From: Rhodospirillaceae bacterium | Lineage (GTDB): Bacteria; Pseudomonadota; Alphaproteobacteria; UBA8366; GCA-2717185 | NCBI GenBank assembly: GCA_002717185.1 | Contig: PBDC01000095.1 | Coordinates: 1-35,481, forward strand | Length of the DNA: 35,481 nucleotides | Direction of reading: 5' to 3' | Part shown: positions 16,371-24,703 of the stretch, piece by piece | Numbering within the stretch: position 1 is the stretch's first letter | How the letters are laid out: the number at the start of each line of letters is the position of its first letter | Position numbers and translations under genes: made by a program | The notes under the pieces: generated by a model | Told to the model about the DNA's origin: nothing | The model's database searches: none | Seen by the model: only the letters and a program-made list of their open reading frames with translations

Positions 16371-17231
16371 CTAGCGCATTTTAGCCACAGACTGTCCGAA
16401 AATTGCGAAGAGCAGCACACTTCCTCCGATCAGCGTCATTAAGTGCGGAACTTCGTCAACAAACAGCCACACCCACACAGGACCAAGAAGCACTTCAGTC
16501 AGAGAAAGTAGCGCCAACACCGCTGCTGGTACGGCGCGTCCTCCGAATGCGTACGTAGCGAGACCGCACGCAACAACGGCACCAAAAAGCAAGCAAAGTC
16601 CGTATTCGTTGACGGGAATTCCGAAACCAGTCCCGGAAGAAACGAGCACGAAGGCTGCCACGGCGGCACTTACGAAGCCGGCGAAACAAACCGCTGGCAA
16701 CATATCGCTATCCCGCCCGAAACGAAGCGCCACACTAAAACCAGCGAACCCAAGCGCCGTCAGCAAGGCCATTGCGTCACCGAAGAGACTGCCGCTGGTC
16801 ATCCCCTGCCAAACCATAATGCCAACCCCAACCAAAGCGAGTAGCATGGCAATCCAAGTCGCCCTGTCCACACGCTCCCGCAACAAAAGCCAGCCTAAAA
16901 TCGCAGCCAGAAAGGGGGCGGCGGCAAGCATGAACAACGTATTAGCGACACTGGTTGCGTTAATAGCGAGAACAAAGGTTACCATTGATACAGCGATCGA
17001 AAGGCCAGCACATAGACCTGGCCACGCGCTACGCCGAACCACCCGGGCGACTGCGCTTCGGTCCCGTAAAACCATGAACAGCGTCAGAGCAATCGCTACG
17101 ACAGATGAGCGATAAAAAACGATCTGCCAATCGTCCGCCACATCGATGTGCCGGACGATCAACCCGCTAAAACTAAGCCCAATTCCAGCCAGCAAAATTG
17201 CCGTTGCTCCTTGAGCCGGCGATGGTGGCAT
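16371..17231 (-). CDS. EamA/DMT-family transporter
   Basis: A 286-residue integral membrane protein with about ten hydrophobic segments in two EamA-type halves, typical of drug/metabolite transporters. Each half has a characteristic loop: near residue 92 (NATSVANTLFMLAAAPFLAA, then WLLLRERV) and near 240 (LLSLTEVLLGPVWVWLF). It probably exports or imports a small metabolite across the inner membrane. It starts eight bases after the flavin-reductase-like gene and lies 77 bases before the Rieske oxygenase, so it may handle that pathway's substrate or product. It is the only transporter in the window. Confidence 0.9.
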   Translation of the reverse strand: MPPSPAQGATAILLAGIGLSFSGLIVRHIDVADDWQIVFYRSSVVAIALTLFMVLRDRSAVARVVRRSAWPGLCAGLSIAVSMVTFVLAINATSVANTLFMLAAAPFLAAILGWLLLRERVDRATWIAMLLALVGVGIMVWQGMTSGSLFGDAMALLTALGFAGFSVALRFGRDSDMLPAVCFAGFVSAAVAAFVLVSSGTGFGIPVNEYGLCLLFGAVVACGLATYAFGGRAVPAAVLALLSLTEVLLGPVWVWLFVDEVPHLMTLIGGSVLLFAIFGQSVAKMR

Positions 17232-17239
17232 ATTGGAAG

Positions 17240-17872
17240 TTACTCTCGGAACCCTGGACGCTCCATTGTGAAGACCGTCTCACCGGTCACCTCACTGTAA
17301 TCTTGATAACCCATGCGGGCGATGGGGTGCAGTTTTGCGATGTCGATCTGGCCATTAAGCAAGATGAAATCATCATCGATGTGGATACCAACCACCTCAC
17401 CGAACACCACAGTGTATTTATTATCCGGACTTTTATTAGGCAGATCGACTGTCTGAATGAGCTTGCACTCGAAATGGATTGGCGTCTCCTTCACCCGCGG
17501 AGCCTTGACCAGATTCGAGGGGATCGGTGTCAATCCAACCATTGCCATCTCGTCAACATCCATCGATGTCGTCGCAGAACTTTCGTTCATTGCCGCGCGA
17601 GTGTCCCAATTCGTGAAGTTGTGCACGAACTCACCGGTCTCGATGATGTTGCGCAGCGAATCTTTACGACCATCATCCTCGACCTGGCCCTTGCCCGCAG
17701 AAAACATGACAGTCGGCGGGCTGTAGCTAGTCGCATTGAAGAAGCTGTAGGGCGCTAAATTAACGATGCCGTTCCTGTCGACGCTGCTGATCCAGCCGAT
17801 TGGCCTAGGCACGACAAGGCTGTTGAACGGATTTTTTGACAAACCGTGGCCATCTTTCGGCTCATAAAACAT
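17240..17872 (-). CDS. Flavin reductase-like FMN-binding split-barrel protein
   Basis: A 210-residue protein of the flavin reductase-like (FMN-binding split barrel) family. Typical segments are LVVPRPIGWISSVD near residue 18, NLAPYSFFNATSYSPPTVMFS (38-58) and a late VVFGEVVGIHIDDDF. Members reduce flavins with NAD(P)H or bind FMN as oxidoreductases. It could supply reduced flavin to the LLM enzymes in this window, or act with the Rieske oxygenase downstream. Neither is shown. The ATG has AAAGGAAA upstream. It heads the minus-strand group and is divergent from the enoyl-CoA hydratase relic. Confidence 0.88.
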   Translation of the reverse strand: MFYEPKDGHGLSKNPFNSLVVPRPIGWISSVDRNGIVNLAPYSFFNATSYSPPTVMFSAGKGQVEDDGRKDSLRNIIETGEFVHNFTNWDTRAAMNESSATTSMDVDEMAMVGLTPIPSNLVKAPRVKETPIHFECKLIQTVDLPNKSPDNKYTVVFGEVVGIHIDDDFILLNGQIDIAKLHPIARMGYQDYSEVTGETVFTMERPGFRE

Positions 17873-17890
17873 GTGTATTTCCTTTTGTTT

Positions 17891-17922
17891 GCCCTAAGGG
17901 CCGTTTTCGTTACGGTCGACCG
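17891..17922. promoter_or_regulatory. Two palindromes in the divergent promoter region
   Basis: The 77-base spacer 17873-17949 holds GCCCTAAGGGC (17891-17901, 5+1+5) and CGGTCGACCG (17913-17922, perfect 10-base palindrome), with about two helical turns between their centres. They are placed where a repressor could control the flavin reductase operon. Confidence 0.35.
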
Positions 17923-17949
17923 CAAATTAGGCGAAAGAAGGTTATCACG

Positions 17950-18117
17950 ATGGAATGCAAGGTCACGCAATGCACGATCGAGAACAGGGTTGGAACGGTA
18001 TATCTGGATCGTCCTAGGCGTGGCAACTCATGGACGATGCGAATGAATATCGAATATCGCTGGCGCATGGCACAACTCAATGCGAACCCTAATGACTACA
18101 CGGTAGGCGTCGAGGTC
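17950..18117 (+). pseudogene. 5' relic of an enoyl-CoA hydratase/crotonase gene
   Basis: The first 50 or so codons read like the amino terminus of a crotonase: a beta-strand opening with RVGTVYLDRPRRGNSWT, then RMNIEYRWRMAQLNANPND. After about residue 52 the expected oxyanion-hole segment (AFCAGAD-like) is missing. The frame runs on without family likeness to a stop at 18295-18297, overlapping the next gene. A good GAAGG ribosome binding site and ATG remain, so a short peptide may still be made. The simplest reading is a gene cut down by deletion, its 3' part replaced by or joined to the thioesterase gene. It differs from the intact crotonase at 21577. Confidence 0.6.
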
Positions 18118-18169
18118 TACCAAAACAGCAGGCACCGAAATTTTCCAGCATCTCCGAGGAGACGAATTG

Positions 18170-18658
18170 ATGGTAACCAAGAGGTACGGCACCGTACCGA
18201 ATACCGAACAACGAAATATAAGCGGCCTTACCTTCGTGCAGGGGTTGGTCGATGGCTCACTGCCACTCAACACGATGGCGAAAGTACTTGGCTATGATGT
18301 GGTCGAGGCAGAGGTTGGCCGGGTCGTCATCACAGCTGCGCCAACGAATGACCACCTCAACCCGCAAGGCACGGTACATGGTGGGTATTCCGCGACCTTG
18401 CTTGACGCCTGCATGGGACTTGCAGTGGCCACCACCCTCGAAAAGGGCAAAGGTTCAACGACACTGGAGTTTAAAATCACCTTCATGCGACCAGTCATAG
18501 CCAATACCGGAACAATCACGGCGGTCGGCACGGTGCTTCGCAGTGGTCGACGCGCCGGTTACGCCGAAGGCAAAATTACAGATGAGAACGGCAAGCTCCT
18601 TGCCCATGCGACAACGAGCTGCATGATCTTCGAACGACCGGGCAAGAACGTTAGTTAA
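18170..18658 (+). CDS. PaaI-family hotdog thioesterase
   Basis: A 162-residue hotdog-fold protein with the PaaI/YbgC-like signature NPQGTVHGGYSATLLDACMG: N64, H70-G71-G72 and D79 are the usual active-site positions. It would hydrolyse an acyl- or aryl-CoA, for example to release trapped CoA in a catabolic pathway. The ATG at 18170 follows GAGGAG; a TTG one codon upstream is less likely. It lies just downstream of the enoyl-CoA hydratase relic, whose out-of-frame tail overlaps it. It ends in an 8-base tail-to-tail overlap with the frameshifted LLM gene. Confidence 0.9.
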   Translation: MVTKRYGTVPNTEQRNISGLTFVQGLVDGSLPLNTMAKVLGYDVVEAEVGRVVITAAPTNDHLNPQGTVHGGYSATLLDACMGLAVATTLEKGKGSTTLEFKITFMRPVIANTGTITAVGTVLRSGRRAGYAEGKITDENGKLLAHATTSCMIFERPGKNVS

Positions 18659-19678
18659 TCAACTCAGCCATCAGCCGGATAGTATCCATCGTCGGAAAGC
18701 GAACCTGAAAGGTCTGAATTGGCAGAGATGTGTAACGGGTCAAACGTTCCTTAATGCGATCACGCGGCCCACATAGCGCTACCTCGTCGATGAAATCGTC
18801 ATCGATTGCCGCAACTGCCTCGTCTCGCTTTCCGTCGAGGAACAACGATTGAATACGGTCAGCCATTCCATCGAAGCCGAGCCGGCGAACGTTGGCGTTA
18901 TGAAAGTTCACCTCCCGTGCACCCATACCGCCGATATAGTGCGCGTAGTAGGGTTTTAATTTGTCACGGCATTCCTGCGTGTCGTCACCCAATGACACCG
19001 GGACGGCCGGCGCCAAATCGAAACTGTCGAAACCCTTGCCACTGGCAGCCTTTGCGAAACCATCCAAAAGCGGTTCCTTGAGCGATGGCCACTTCTCTGG
19101 CGAAAACATTCCCGGCACAACGCCGTTGGAGATTTCAGCGCTCAAACTCAACATCTTTGGCCCCATGGCAGCGAGATAGATCGGCATATCTATGCGCGCA
19201 TGAGTGATCGATTTTAGTGGTTTGCCAAGGCCAGTCGCGTCGTCACCAGCGTAGGGAATATCATAATAGGTCCCGTGATACTCGACAGGTCCCTCGCGTT
19301 TAAATATCTCACGCACGATCGATACGTATTCACGGGTCATGCCAAGCGGTTTGCCAAAGCGACTGCCATGCCACCCTTCGATTACCTGCGGCCCCGACAG
19401 GCCCAGACCTAGCCGGAACCGCCCCCCGACAAATGGTCAAGGCTGATAGCGGTCATCGCTGTCATCGCCGGCGTTCGCGCACCGAACTGCATGATCCCGG
19501 TGCCGACATGAATTTTTGTCGTCTGTGCCAGGATGAAGGCGGCGGTACTCACCGCATCGCTGCCGTAAGATTCTGAGGTCCGAACGATGTCGTAGCCAAG
19601 ACGCTCTGCTTCCAGGATCATCTCCATATCGAGAGTGACATGGCGATTGCCACTCCCCGTCGTCATGCCGAGTTTCAT
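18651..19678 (-). pseudogene. LLM-class F420-type oxidoreductase, frameshifted
   Basis: Two adjacent reading frames make one LLM-family protein of about 342 residues. The first (from ATG 19678, with AGGAG upstream) covers the N-terminal barrel, MKLGMTTGSG to ISLDHLSGG. The second continues as RFRLGLGLSGPQVIEGWHG and runs to 18651. The break falls in a run of six C bases at 19422-19427 (G on the coding strand). One more G restores SGGRFRLGLGLSGPQ, the family hallmark. This is either a recent inactivating mutation or a sequencing/assembly error in the homopolymer. The gene follows the intact LLM gene at 19694 and looks like a diverged relative of it. The stop formed is TAG, not TGA, so selenocysteine is not the explanation. 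Confidence 0.8.
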
Positions 19679-19693
19679 GGGAATAAACTCCTA

Positions 19694-20614
19694 TCAGCGG
19701 AAAGCGGGAATTACAGTGTTGGCAAGCATCTCCAGATTTGTATCGATATAATCATCAGGGCAGGCAGAGGATACGAAAACCGCACTAGCCCCGGCGTCGA
19801 TATATTCCTGGAGCCGCGCTTTGCATTTATCCGGATCCCCGGCGAGAGCGTATTTGTGCACGAGCTGACTAAAATCCTGTGCATACTGTTTGCTCAATCG
19901 TTCGGCCGCATATTTCACCGCTGTATCGTTGTCTTCATGCACGGCAGAGAAGATGTAAATAGCGAAAGTGAAGTCCGACAAATCGATTCCGAGCTCTTCA
20001 CCGAACGCCTTAATTTTCTCGATGCTGTTGGCGAGATGTTCAGGCGTGTACATATAGGGTAACCACCCATCGCCATATTTAGCTGCCCGTTTCATCGCCG
20101 CGTCGGTCCTACCGGATACCCAGATTGGTGGCCGAGGCTTTTGTAAAGGCAAAGGTTTCAGACTAAAATTTTTGAGCGTCGTGTAACGCCCCTCATACGT
20201 AACATCTGTTTCCGTCCAGGTTCGGGTAATGACTTCGAGAGCATCGTCGGTCCGGGAGCCTCGCTGTTTGATGGGGACCCCACAGGCCTCGAATTCGTTT
20301 GGAAACTCGCCGCCAACGCCGACCCCCAAAGTAAATCTGCCGTTCGATGCCACATCCAAGGCAGCACCCATCTTTGCAAGAAGTGCGGCAGGATAGAGCG
20401 GTACAAGTGTAATCGCGCTCATAAGACGAATCCGCTCCGTCGCGCCTGCCGCTACCGATAGGGAAACCAGCCCATTCGCCGTTTCGCCATGAAAACTGAC
20501 ATGCTCGCCGCACCCAAGAAAATCATACCCTAAATCCTCTATCTGTTTGGCCAGTTGTGCAATGTTGTAGACCGAACGCAGGGTGGTTCCGAATTCGATT
20601 CTTTTGTCGGTCAT
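19694..20614 (-). CDS. LLM-class flavin/F420-dependent oxidoreductase
   Basis: A 306-residue luciferase-like protein of normal length. Characteristic segments are IEFGTTLRSVYNIAQLAKQ at the start, IRLMSAITLVPLYP, the glycine-rich NGRFTLGVGVGGEFPNEFEA near residue 92, and PPIWVSGRTDAAMKRAAKYG near 160. The ATG has GAAGGAG upstream. It is the first gene of a two-gene unit with the frameshifted LLM gene, whose ATG lies 15 bases past this stop. Such proteins often use F420 in actinobacteria, but many proteobacterial members probably use FMN. No F420 biosynthesis gene is in the window. The substrate is unknown. Confidence 0.88.
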   Translation of the reverse strand: MTDKRIEFGTTLRSVYNIAQLAKQIEDLGYDFLGCGEHVSFHGETANGLVSLSVAAGATERIRLMSAITLVPLYPAALLAKMGAALDVASNGRFTLGVGVGGEFPNEFEACGVPIKQRGSRTDDALEVITRTWTETDVTYEGRYTTLKNFSLKPLPLQKPRPPIWVSGRTDAAMKRAAKYGDGWLPYMYTPEHLANSIEKIKAFGEELGIDLSDFTFAIYIFSAVHEDNDTAVKYAAERLSKQYAQDFSQLVHKYALAGDPDKCKARLQEYIDAGASAVFVSSACPDDYIDTNLEMLANTVIPAFR

Positions 20615-20779
20615 GAGTGGCTCCTTCGATAAAGGGATGGATTTTGGGAATGATTGCCGCCGACACCGCTTGTCGCAACCCCGGGGTCATGAAAATCCCA
20701 ATCTTGATTTGAAACGAACGCACCTGGCACGCAGAATGTATCGCAAGATTAAATTCGCCAGCACATAGGGAATTAAGCA
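20615..20779. promoter_or_regulatory. Divergent promoter region, LLM operon / aldolase operon
   Basis: This 165-base spacer lies between the LLM start (-) and the HpcH/HpaI start (+). It must drive both. I find no strong dyad or clear -35/-10 pair; a weak GGGAA precedes the aldolase ATG. Confidence 0.4.
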
Positions 20780-21565
20780 ATGGCCGTCGTCGCAAATGCC
20801 GTCAAACGGCGCCTACAACAAGGCAAACTCGCCGCCAGTTTCAACCTCAGTCGACTGCGTACAGTTGAAGCACCACAAATCGCTAAGGCATGTGGCTTCC
20901 ATTGGCTTTTCATCGATCTCGAACATTCTACGATGGACCTAGATACGGCGGGACAGATTTGTGCGGCCTCCCTGCCCGTCGGCATCACACCGGTCGTGCG
21001 CGTGCCAGAGGGAGACACCAATCGGGCTGCACGCATCCTCGACGCTGGTGCGCAGGGTATCATTTTCCCTCATGTGCAAAACGCAGAAGAAGCGCGAACT
21101 TTCACCGCCGCCTGCCGTTTCCCACCGCTCGGCATACGATCAATGACCTATGGCGGCCCACAGCTCGAATACGAAGCAGTTCCAACGAAAGAAGCGACAG
21201 AAGGTGGTAACGAGGAAACCTTAGTCGTTATGATGATCGAAACACCGGAGGCGGTGCAAAACTCCGGAGAAATCGCTGCGGTCGACGGTGTCGACGTTTT
21301 GCTAGTCGGCGGTTCTGACCTATCAACGACAATGGGCATCCCAGGCCAATCCACCAACCCTGATTTCTTGGCCGCCGTCGACAAGGTCATCGCTAGCGCA
21401 CATGACGCTGGCAAGATCGCTGGACTTGGCGGCGTCTATGACGAAGGGATCCTTCCAGACTTCGTCAATCGTGGCATGCGCTTCTTTCTCGGCGGCGCCG
21501 ATATGTCCTTCATCCTAGCCGGCGGTAAATCGCGCGGTTCCTTTTTCAACAATCTCAAATTTTGA
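20780..21565 (+). CDS. HpcH/HpaI-family aldolase (class II, pyruvate-type)
   Basis: A 261-residue TIM-barrel aldolase of the HpcH/HpaI/citrate-lyase family. Active-site positions known from HpaI are present: H49 in FIDLEHS as base, R74 in PVVRVPEG for the oxo-acid carboxylate, and E154 (MMIETPEA) and D180 (LVGGSDLS) as divalent metal ligands. GIIFPHVQNAEEAR is also typical. The reaction is probably reversible cleavage of a 4-hydroxy-2-oxo acid or related hydroxy acid to pyruvate plus an aldehyde. The downstream crotonase starts 11 bases after the stop, and its GAGGAG site overlaps the aldolase TGA, so the two form an operon. Confidence 0.9.
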   Translation: MAVVANAVKRRLQQGKLAASFNLSRLRTVEAPQIAKACGFHWLFIDLEHSTMDLDTAGQICAASLPVGITPVVRVPEGDTNRAARILDAGAQGIIFPHVQNAEEARTFTAACRFPPLGIRSMTYGGPQLEYEAVPTKEATEGGNEETLVVMMIETPEAVQNSGEIAAVDGVDVLLVGGSDLSTTMGIPGQSTNPDFLAAVDKVIASAHDAGKIAGLGGVYDEGILPDFVNRGMRFFLGGADMSFILAGGKSRGSFFNNLKF

Positions 21566-21576
21566 GGAGTCGCAAC

Positions 21577-22461
21577 ATGAGTTACGAAGGCCTGCTCTAC
21601 GAAGTCAATGACGAGATCGCAACAGTCACCTTAAATCGGCCTGAAGCGATGAATGCGTTAACACCGAAAATGGAAGCAGATTTGCATCGTGCCTTCGATG
21701 ATGCTGATGCGGACAAGGACGTCAGAGTGATCATCATGACCGGCACAGGTGCAGCCTTCAGTGCCGGCTATGATCAAGGCGCCGGGGAAAGCGGTCGCAA
21801 GAAGACAGACCCAACTGGACTTTCCATCGCGGATTATCTGGAAGCATGGCAGCGCGGCGACGCCAAGAATGTCGATAAGTGGAGCCATATGTGGAAGCTC
21901 GGCAAGCCAATCATCGCTGCTGTCAATGGCTGGGCTATGGGCGGCGGTTTCTGGTATCAACTTGCTGCCGACATCACCATCGCCTCGGATAAGGCGGTTT
22001 TCGCGCAACCGGAAGTCCGTCACGTATCAAATACAACATACCTCTTCACTGCTCTGTGCGGCTGGAAAAACGCCAACCGTTGGGCACTGACTGGCGACCA
22101 TTTTGACGCAGAGGAAGCCTATCGAATTGGCATGATTAACGAACTCGTCCCACATGATGAGTTGATGGATAAAGCACGAGCGTTAGCCGCCCGTATTGCG
22201 TTAGTGCCGGAACCAGCTGTCCGCCTCAACAAGGCAATTGCGATGCAGGGTATCCAAGCAGCTGGCGTAAACGCTGCCCTCATTCTCGAAGGGACCCTAG
22301 GAGCGATAGCCCATTCCTCGCATACAGATTACCGCGAGGAGTTATTCGAGAAACAACGCACAGAAGGCGTGCGCGCCTATTTGCAAATGCGCGACGGCCC
22401 TTTCCAGCCTGAGCCAATGGGACCACGCTCTGAAAAAGGACGTGCCGCCAAAAAGTCATAA
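21577..22461 (+). CDS. Enoyl-CoA hydratase/isomerase (crotonase)-family protein
   Basis: A 294-residue crotonase-fold protein. Oxyanion-hole segments are visible: AFSAGYD (60-66) and GWAMGGG (118-124). E146 in FAQPEVRH matches the second catalytic glutamate of rat enoyl-CoA hydratase (Glu164). The first one (Glu144, in GGGxE) is replaced by W126 in GGGFWYQLAAD. A standard hydration reaction is therefore doubtful; isomerase, hydrolase or lyase activity is possible. ATG 21577 follows GAGGAG, whose first G lies in the aldolase stop. The C-terminal tail is basic (GRAAKKS). It is coupled to the HpcH/HpaI aldolase. Confidence 0.88.
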   Translation: MSYEGLLYEVNDEIATVTLNRPEAMNALTPKMEADLHRAFDDADADKDVRVIIMTGTGAAFSAGYDQGAGESGRKKTDPTGLSIADYLEAWQRGDAKNVDKWSHMWKLGKPIIAAVNGWAMGGGFWYQLAADITIASDKAVFAQPEVRHVSNTTYLFTALCGWKNANRWALTGDHFDAEEAYRIGMINELVPHDELMDKARALAARIALVPEPAVRLNKAIAMQGIQAAGVNAALILEGTLGAIAHSSHTDYREELFEKQRTEGVRAYLQMRDGPFQPEPMGPRSEKGRAAKKS

Positions 22462-22555
22462 CAAACCTGCTGATGGACTATATTGCTAAAGAATTCACCG
22501 AGCGGATGGTCGACGTATATTCGTCTTAGCCAATAGAGGACGTGCAGTCATACGA

Positions 22556-22593
22556 GGCACGCGCGCGCCGCTAGAAAACTGAACGCGCGTGCC
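22556..22593. terminator. GC-rich inverted repeat between convergent genes
   Basis: GGCACGCGCG (22556-22565) and CGCGCGTGCC (22584-22593) form a perfect 10-bp stem with an 18-base loop in the 292-base gap between the crotonase and the NMO gene, which converge. No T run follows on either strand, so it is not a textbook intrinsic terminator. It may block transcripts or protect 3' ends. The rest of the gap shows a small dyad TCACTA-A-TAGTGA (22728-22740) and no gene. Confidence 0.35.
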
Positions 22594-22753
22594 ACCGAAG
22601 GCCACTCCAATGACGATTATTCGTGGTAGATTTTTCAACACCGTGCTGTGAAGTCAGCAATGTTTGATGTACCACAGAGCAATCAATCACCTAACGGATC
22701 AGGAATGATTATCGATACGTATGAAAATCACTAATAGTGAACCGTGCTGACTA

Positions 22754-23866
22754 TCAGCTGATCATTTCGTCTAAACGCTCCTTCGCATCGAGCATCTCGT
22801 TCAATAAATCGTACACCGTCTCCTTAACTGAAATTTCTTCCTGCAAGTCGCCGACTACCTGCCCAACCGGGTAGGTCAGAAATTCTTTGGCACGTACTCT
22901 TTCCACACGTGTGCGGCCTTCCTGCCACCACAGGTAATTCTGAGCAGGGGCAGGTAAAGTATCTGGGGCACCGGGGGCATCGTAGGCACGTGAGAAGGCG
23001 TTATTCAGGGTGCGGCACGGTTTTCCAGTCACCGTCGTCGTCATAATGGAATCGCTGTGCTCTGCTTCAAACATCTTTGCCTTGATCTCAGGCGTTACTT
23101 CGCTCTGCGCCGTCTTGAGCCATAGAGATCCAGCCCAAATTCCTTCACAGCCCAACACAAGGGCTGCCGCCATCTGCCGCCCGCGACCAACACCACCGGC
23201 CCCGAGTACAGGCATTGGCGCCACAGCATCGACGATACTGGGCCATAGCACCATGGAAGAGAGTTCACCGGTGTGCCCTCCTGCCTCAGTACCAACAGCG
23301 ACAACAAAATCGCAGCCGACGTCACGATGTTTTATGGCGTGCCGCGGTTTTCCGGCAAGCGCACCAACCTTAATCCCCCTGGCATGGGCTTCCTCGACCA
23401 AACTCTTTGGCGGCGATCCAAGGGCATTCACAATCAATTTGATCGGGTGCTTCATGCAGGCATCAATCATCTCCAGGCTTTCACGTGGCGTAAAATTCAT
23501 ACCCTTAACGATTTCACGTTTTAGTTCAGCAGCCTCGTCCGTCGGTAATTCTGGAATGCCCGCCTTTTCAAGCATGTCTCTAACGAACTGGACATGCTCT
23601 TTTGGCAGCAACTCGTCGGGGTCGTACTTCATTTCGCTGACATCGTCGATTTTCTGCGGCATCAAAACGTCGATGCCGTAGGGTTTGCCCTCGATATGAT
23701 CGTCAATCCATTTTAAGTCTGCTTCGACCTGGTCCGGGCTCATGCGGGCCATACCCAGAACACCCATTCCACCCGCCTTCGACACCTCGACCACGACGTC
23801 ACGACAATGAGAAAAGGCGAAGATCGGCACATCGATCCCGAACATTTCGCACATTCTATTTTTCAT
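22754..23866 (-). CDS. Nitronate monooxygenase-like FMN oxidoreductase
   Basis: A 370-residue TIM-barrel flavoprotein of the nitronate monooxygenase/2-nitropropane dioxygenase and enoyl-reductase (FabK-like) family. Landmarks are VSKAGGMGVLG near residue 29, VGTEAGGHTGE (191-201) with H198 at the usual catalytic position, VLGAGGVGRGRQMAAALVLG (220-239) for FMN phosphate, and AGSLWLKT. It would oxidise a nitronate or similar carbanion with oxygen, or reduce an enone. The start has AGGAG upstream (AGGAGTTTCGA ATG). The gene stands alone on the minus strand, divergent from the GGCT-like gene by 56 bases. Confidence 0.88.
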   Translation of the reverse strand: MKNRMCEMFGIDVPIFAFSHCRDVVVEVSKAGGMGVLGMARMSPDQVEADLKWIDDHIEGKPYGIDVLMPQKIDDVSEMKYDPDELLPKEHVQFVRDMLEKAGIPELPTDEAAELKREIVKGMNFTPRESLEMIDACMKHPIKLIVNALGSPPKSLVEEAHARGIKVGALAGKPRHAIKHRDVGCDFVVAVGTEAGGHTGELSSMVLWPSIVDAVAPMPVLGAGGVGRGRQMAAALVLGCEGIWAGSLWLKTAQSEVTPEIKAKMFEAEHSDSIMTTTVTGKPCRTLNNAFSRAYDAPGAPDTLPAPAQNYLWWQEGRTRVERVRAKEFLTYPVGQVVGDLQEEISVKETVYDLLNEMLDAKERLDEMIS

Positions 23867-23922
23867 TCGAAACTCCTGAATCTTTCTGCCTGCGGCCGCG
23901 AAAATAGAGCCTCACCGCTGAA

Positions 23923-24588
23923 ATGAAAACGCCTTGCCTTTCATCATCCACGCCAATCGGCTATTCACGAAACATGCTCAACGTTTCCCTACCAAAGCGT
24001 CAACTGGTCTCACGTTACCGACTTCCTAGGAGACTCCGGTTTATCTGGGTTTCCATAGCGATACGTGCATGGCCACTGGCACAACTCTGGTATCGCAGCT
24101 GGGGCCTACGCCTAAATGGTGGGCCGGAAGACCAGGTCTGGTATTTTGCCTATGGGGCCAACATGCATGACAGCGCGTTCATCGAACGCCGCCGCATGCG
24201 TCCAACAGAATGGCGAGTAGGGCGTTTGTCCGGATATCGACTGCGCTTTAATCTCAACGGCATACCCAGAGGCCGCGCAGCACCGGCGAATATTGAAAAG
24301 GACACCGGCAGCGAAGTCTGGGGTGTAATCTATAAAATTACCCTACGAGAGTTAGTCCGCCTCAACGTTACAGAAGGGGTGCCTGGCCCGGGTTACCAAC
24401 CAGTTGAACTGGAGACAGAAGATAGTAATGGACATGTCGTCGTAGCAGTTTCCTATGTGGCAGAAGGAAATTCCAAAGATGGAAAGCCGTCATTACGCTA
24501 CATCAACCTGTTACGGGACGGTGCTCGTGAACATGCTCTGCCTCCACATTGGATCGCCCATCTAGAAGGCGTGGACCACGCAGATTGA
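23923..24588 (+). CDS. Gamma-glutamylcyclotransferase-like protein with N-terminal extension
   Basis: A 221-residue protein whose C-terminal two thirds match the GGCT/AIG2-like fold: YFAYGANM (74-81) is the substrate-binding loop and E151 in NVTEGVPGPGY is the likely catalytic glutamate. GGCTs release 5-oxoproline from gamma-glutamyl amino acids or glutathione. The first 70 residues are unusual for the family: basic and aromatic, with an amphipathic stretch near 40-60 (FIWVSIAIRAWPLAQLWYR). They could anchor it to a membrane or could reflect a wrong start. No good ribosome binding site precedes ATG 23923 or ATG 23974, and no other likely start lies nearer the domain. With GGT and HyuAB in the window, gamma-glutamyl turnover is a possible theme. 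Confidence 0.75.
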   Translation: MKTPCLSSSTPIGYSRNMLNVSLPKRQLVSRYRLPRRLRFIWVSIAIRAWPLAQLWYRSWGLRLNGGPEDQVWYFAYGANMHDSAFIERRRMRPTEWRVGRLSGYRLRFNLNGIPRGRAAPANIEKDTGSEVWGVIYKITLRELVRLNVTEGVPGPGYQPVELETEDSNGHVVVAVSYVAEGNSKDGKPSLRYINLLRDGAREHALPPHWIAHLEGVDHAD

Positions 24589-24590
24589 CC

Positions 24591-24703
24591 GTTGCAATTT
24601 ATGTAAGAGAGTACCCCTTCTATCTACGCTGGGCTCGCATATCCCTGGGCGGCAACGCAGTTGACGGAATATCAGACACCTATTCTCCTAGGAAAATTGC
24701 AAC
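24591..24703. repeat. Distant 10-bp inverted repeat after the GGCT gene
   Basis: GTTGCAATTT (24591-24600) and AAATTGCAAC (24694-24703) are perfect reverse complements, 93 bases apart. They lie in the 184-base gap between the convergent GGCT-like and racemase genes. A third TTGCAA core lies near 24760. No coding sequence is seen here. The arms may bound a small element or be chance. Confidence 0.3.

Noticed and set aside
17836..18297. A 153-codon plus-strand gene
   Set aside because: Only codons from 17950 to about 18117 resemble a protein family (crotonase N terminus). The upstream part lacks a ribosome binding site and the rest is out-of-frame with the thioesterase gene.
18651..19678. Second selenoprotein at the LLM break
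   Set aside because: The stop met is TAG in a shifted frame, and the restoring change is one base in a homopolymer, so recoding is not needed.
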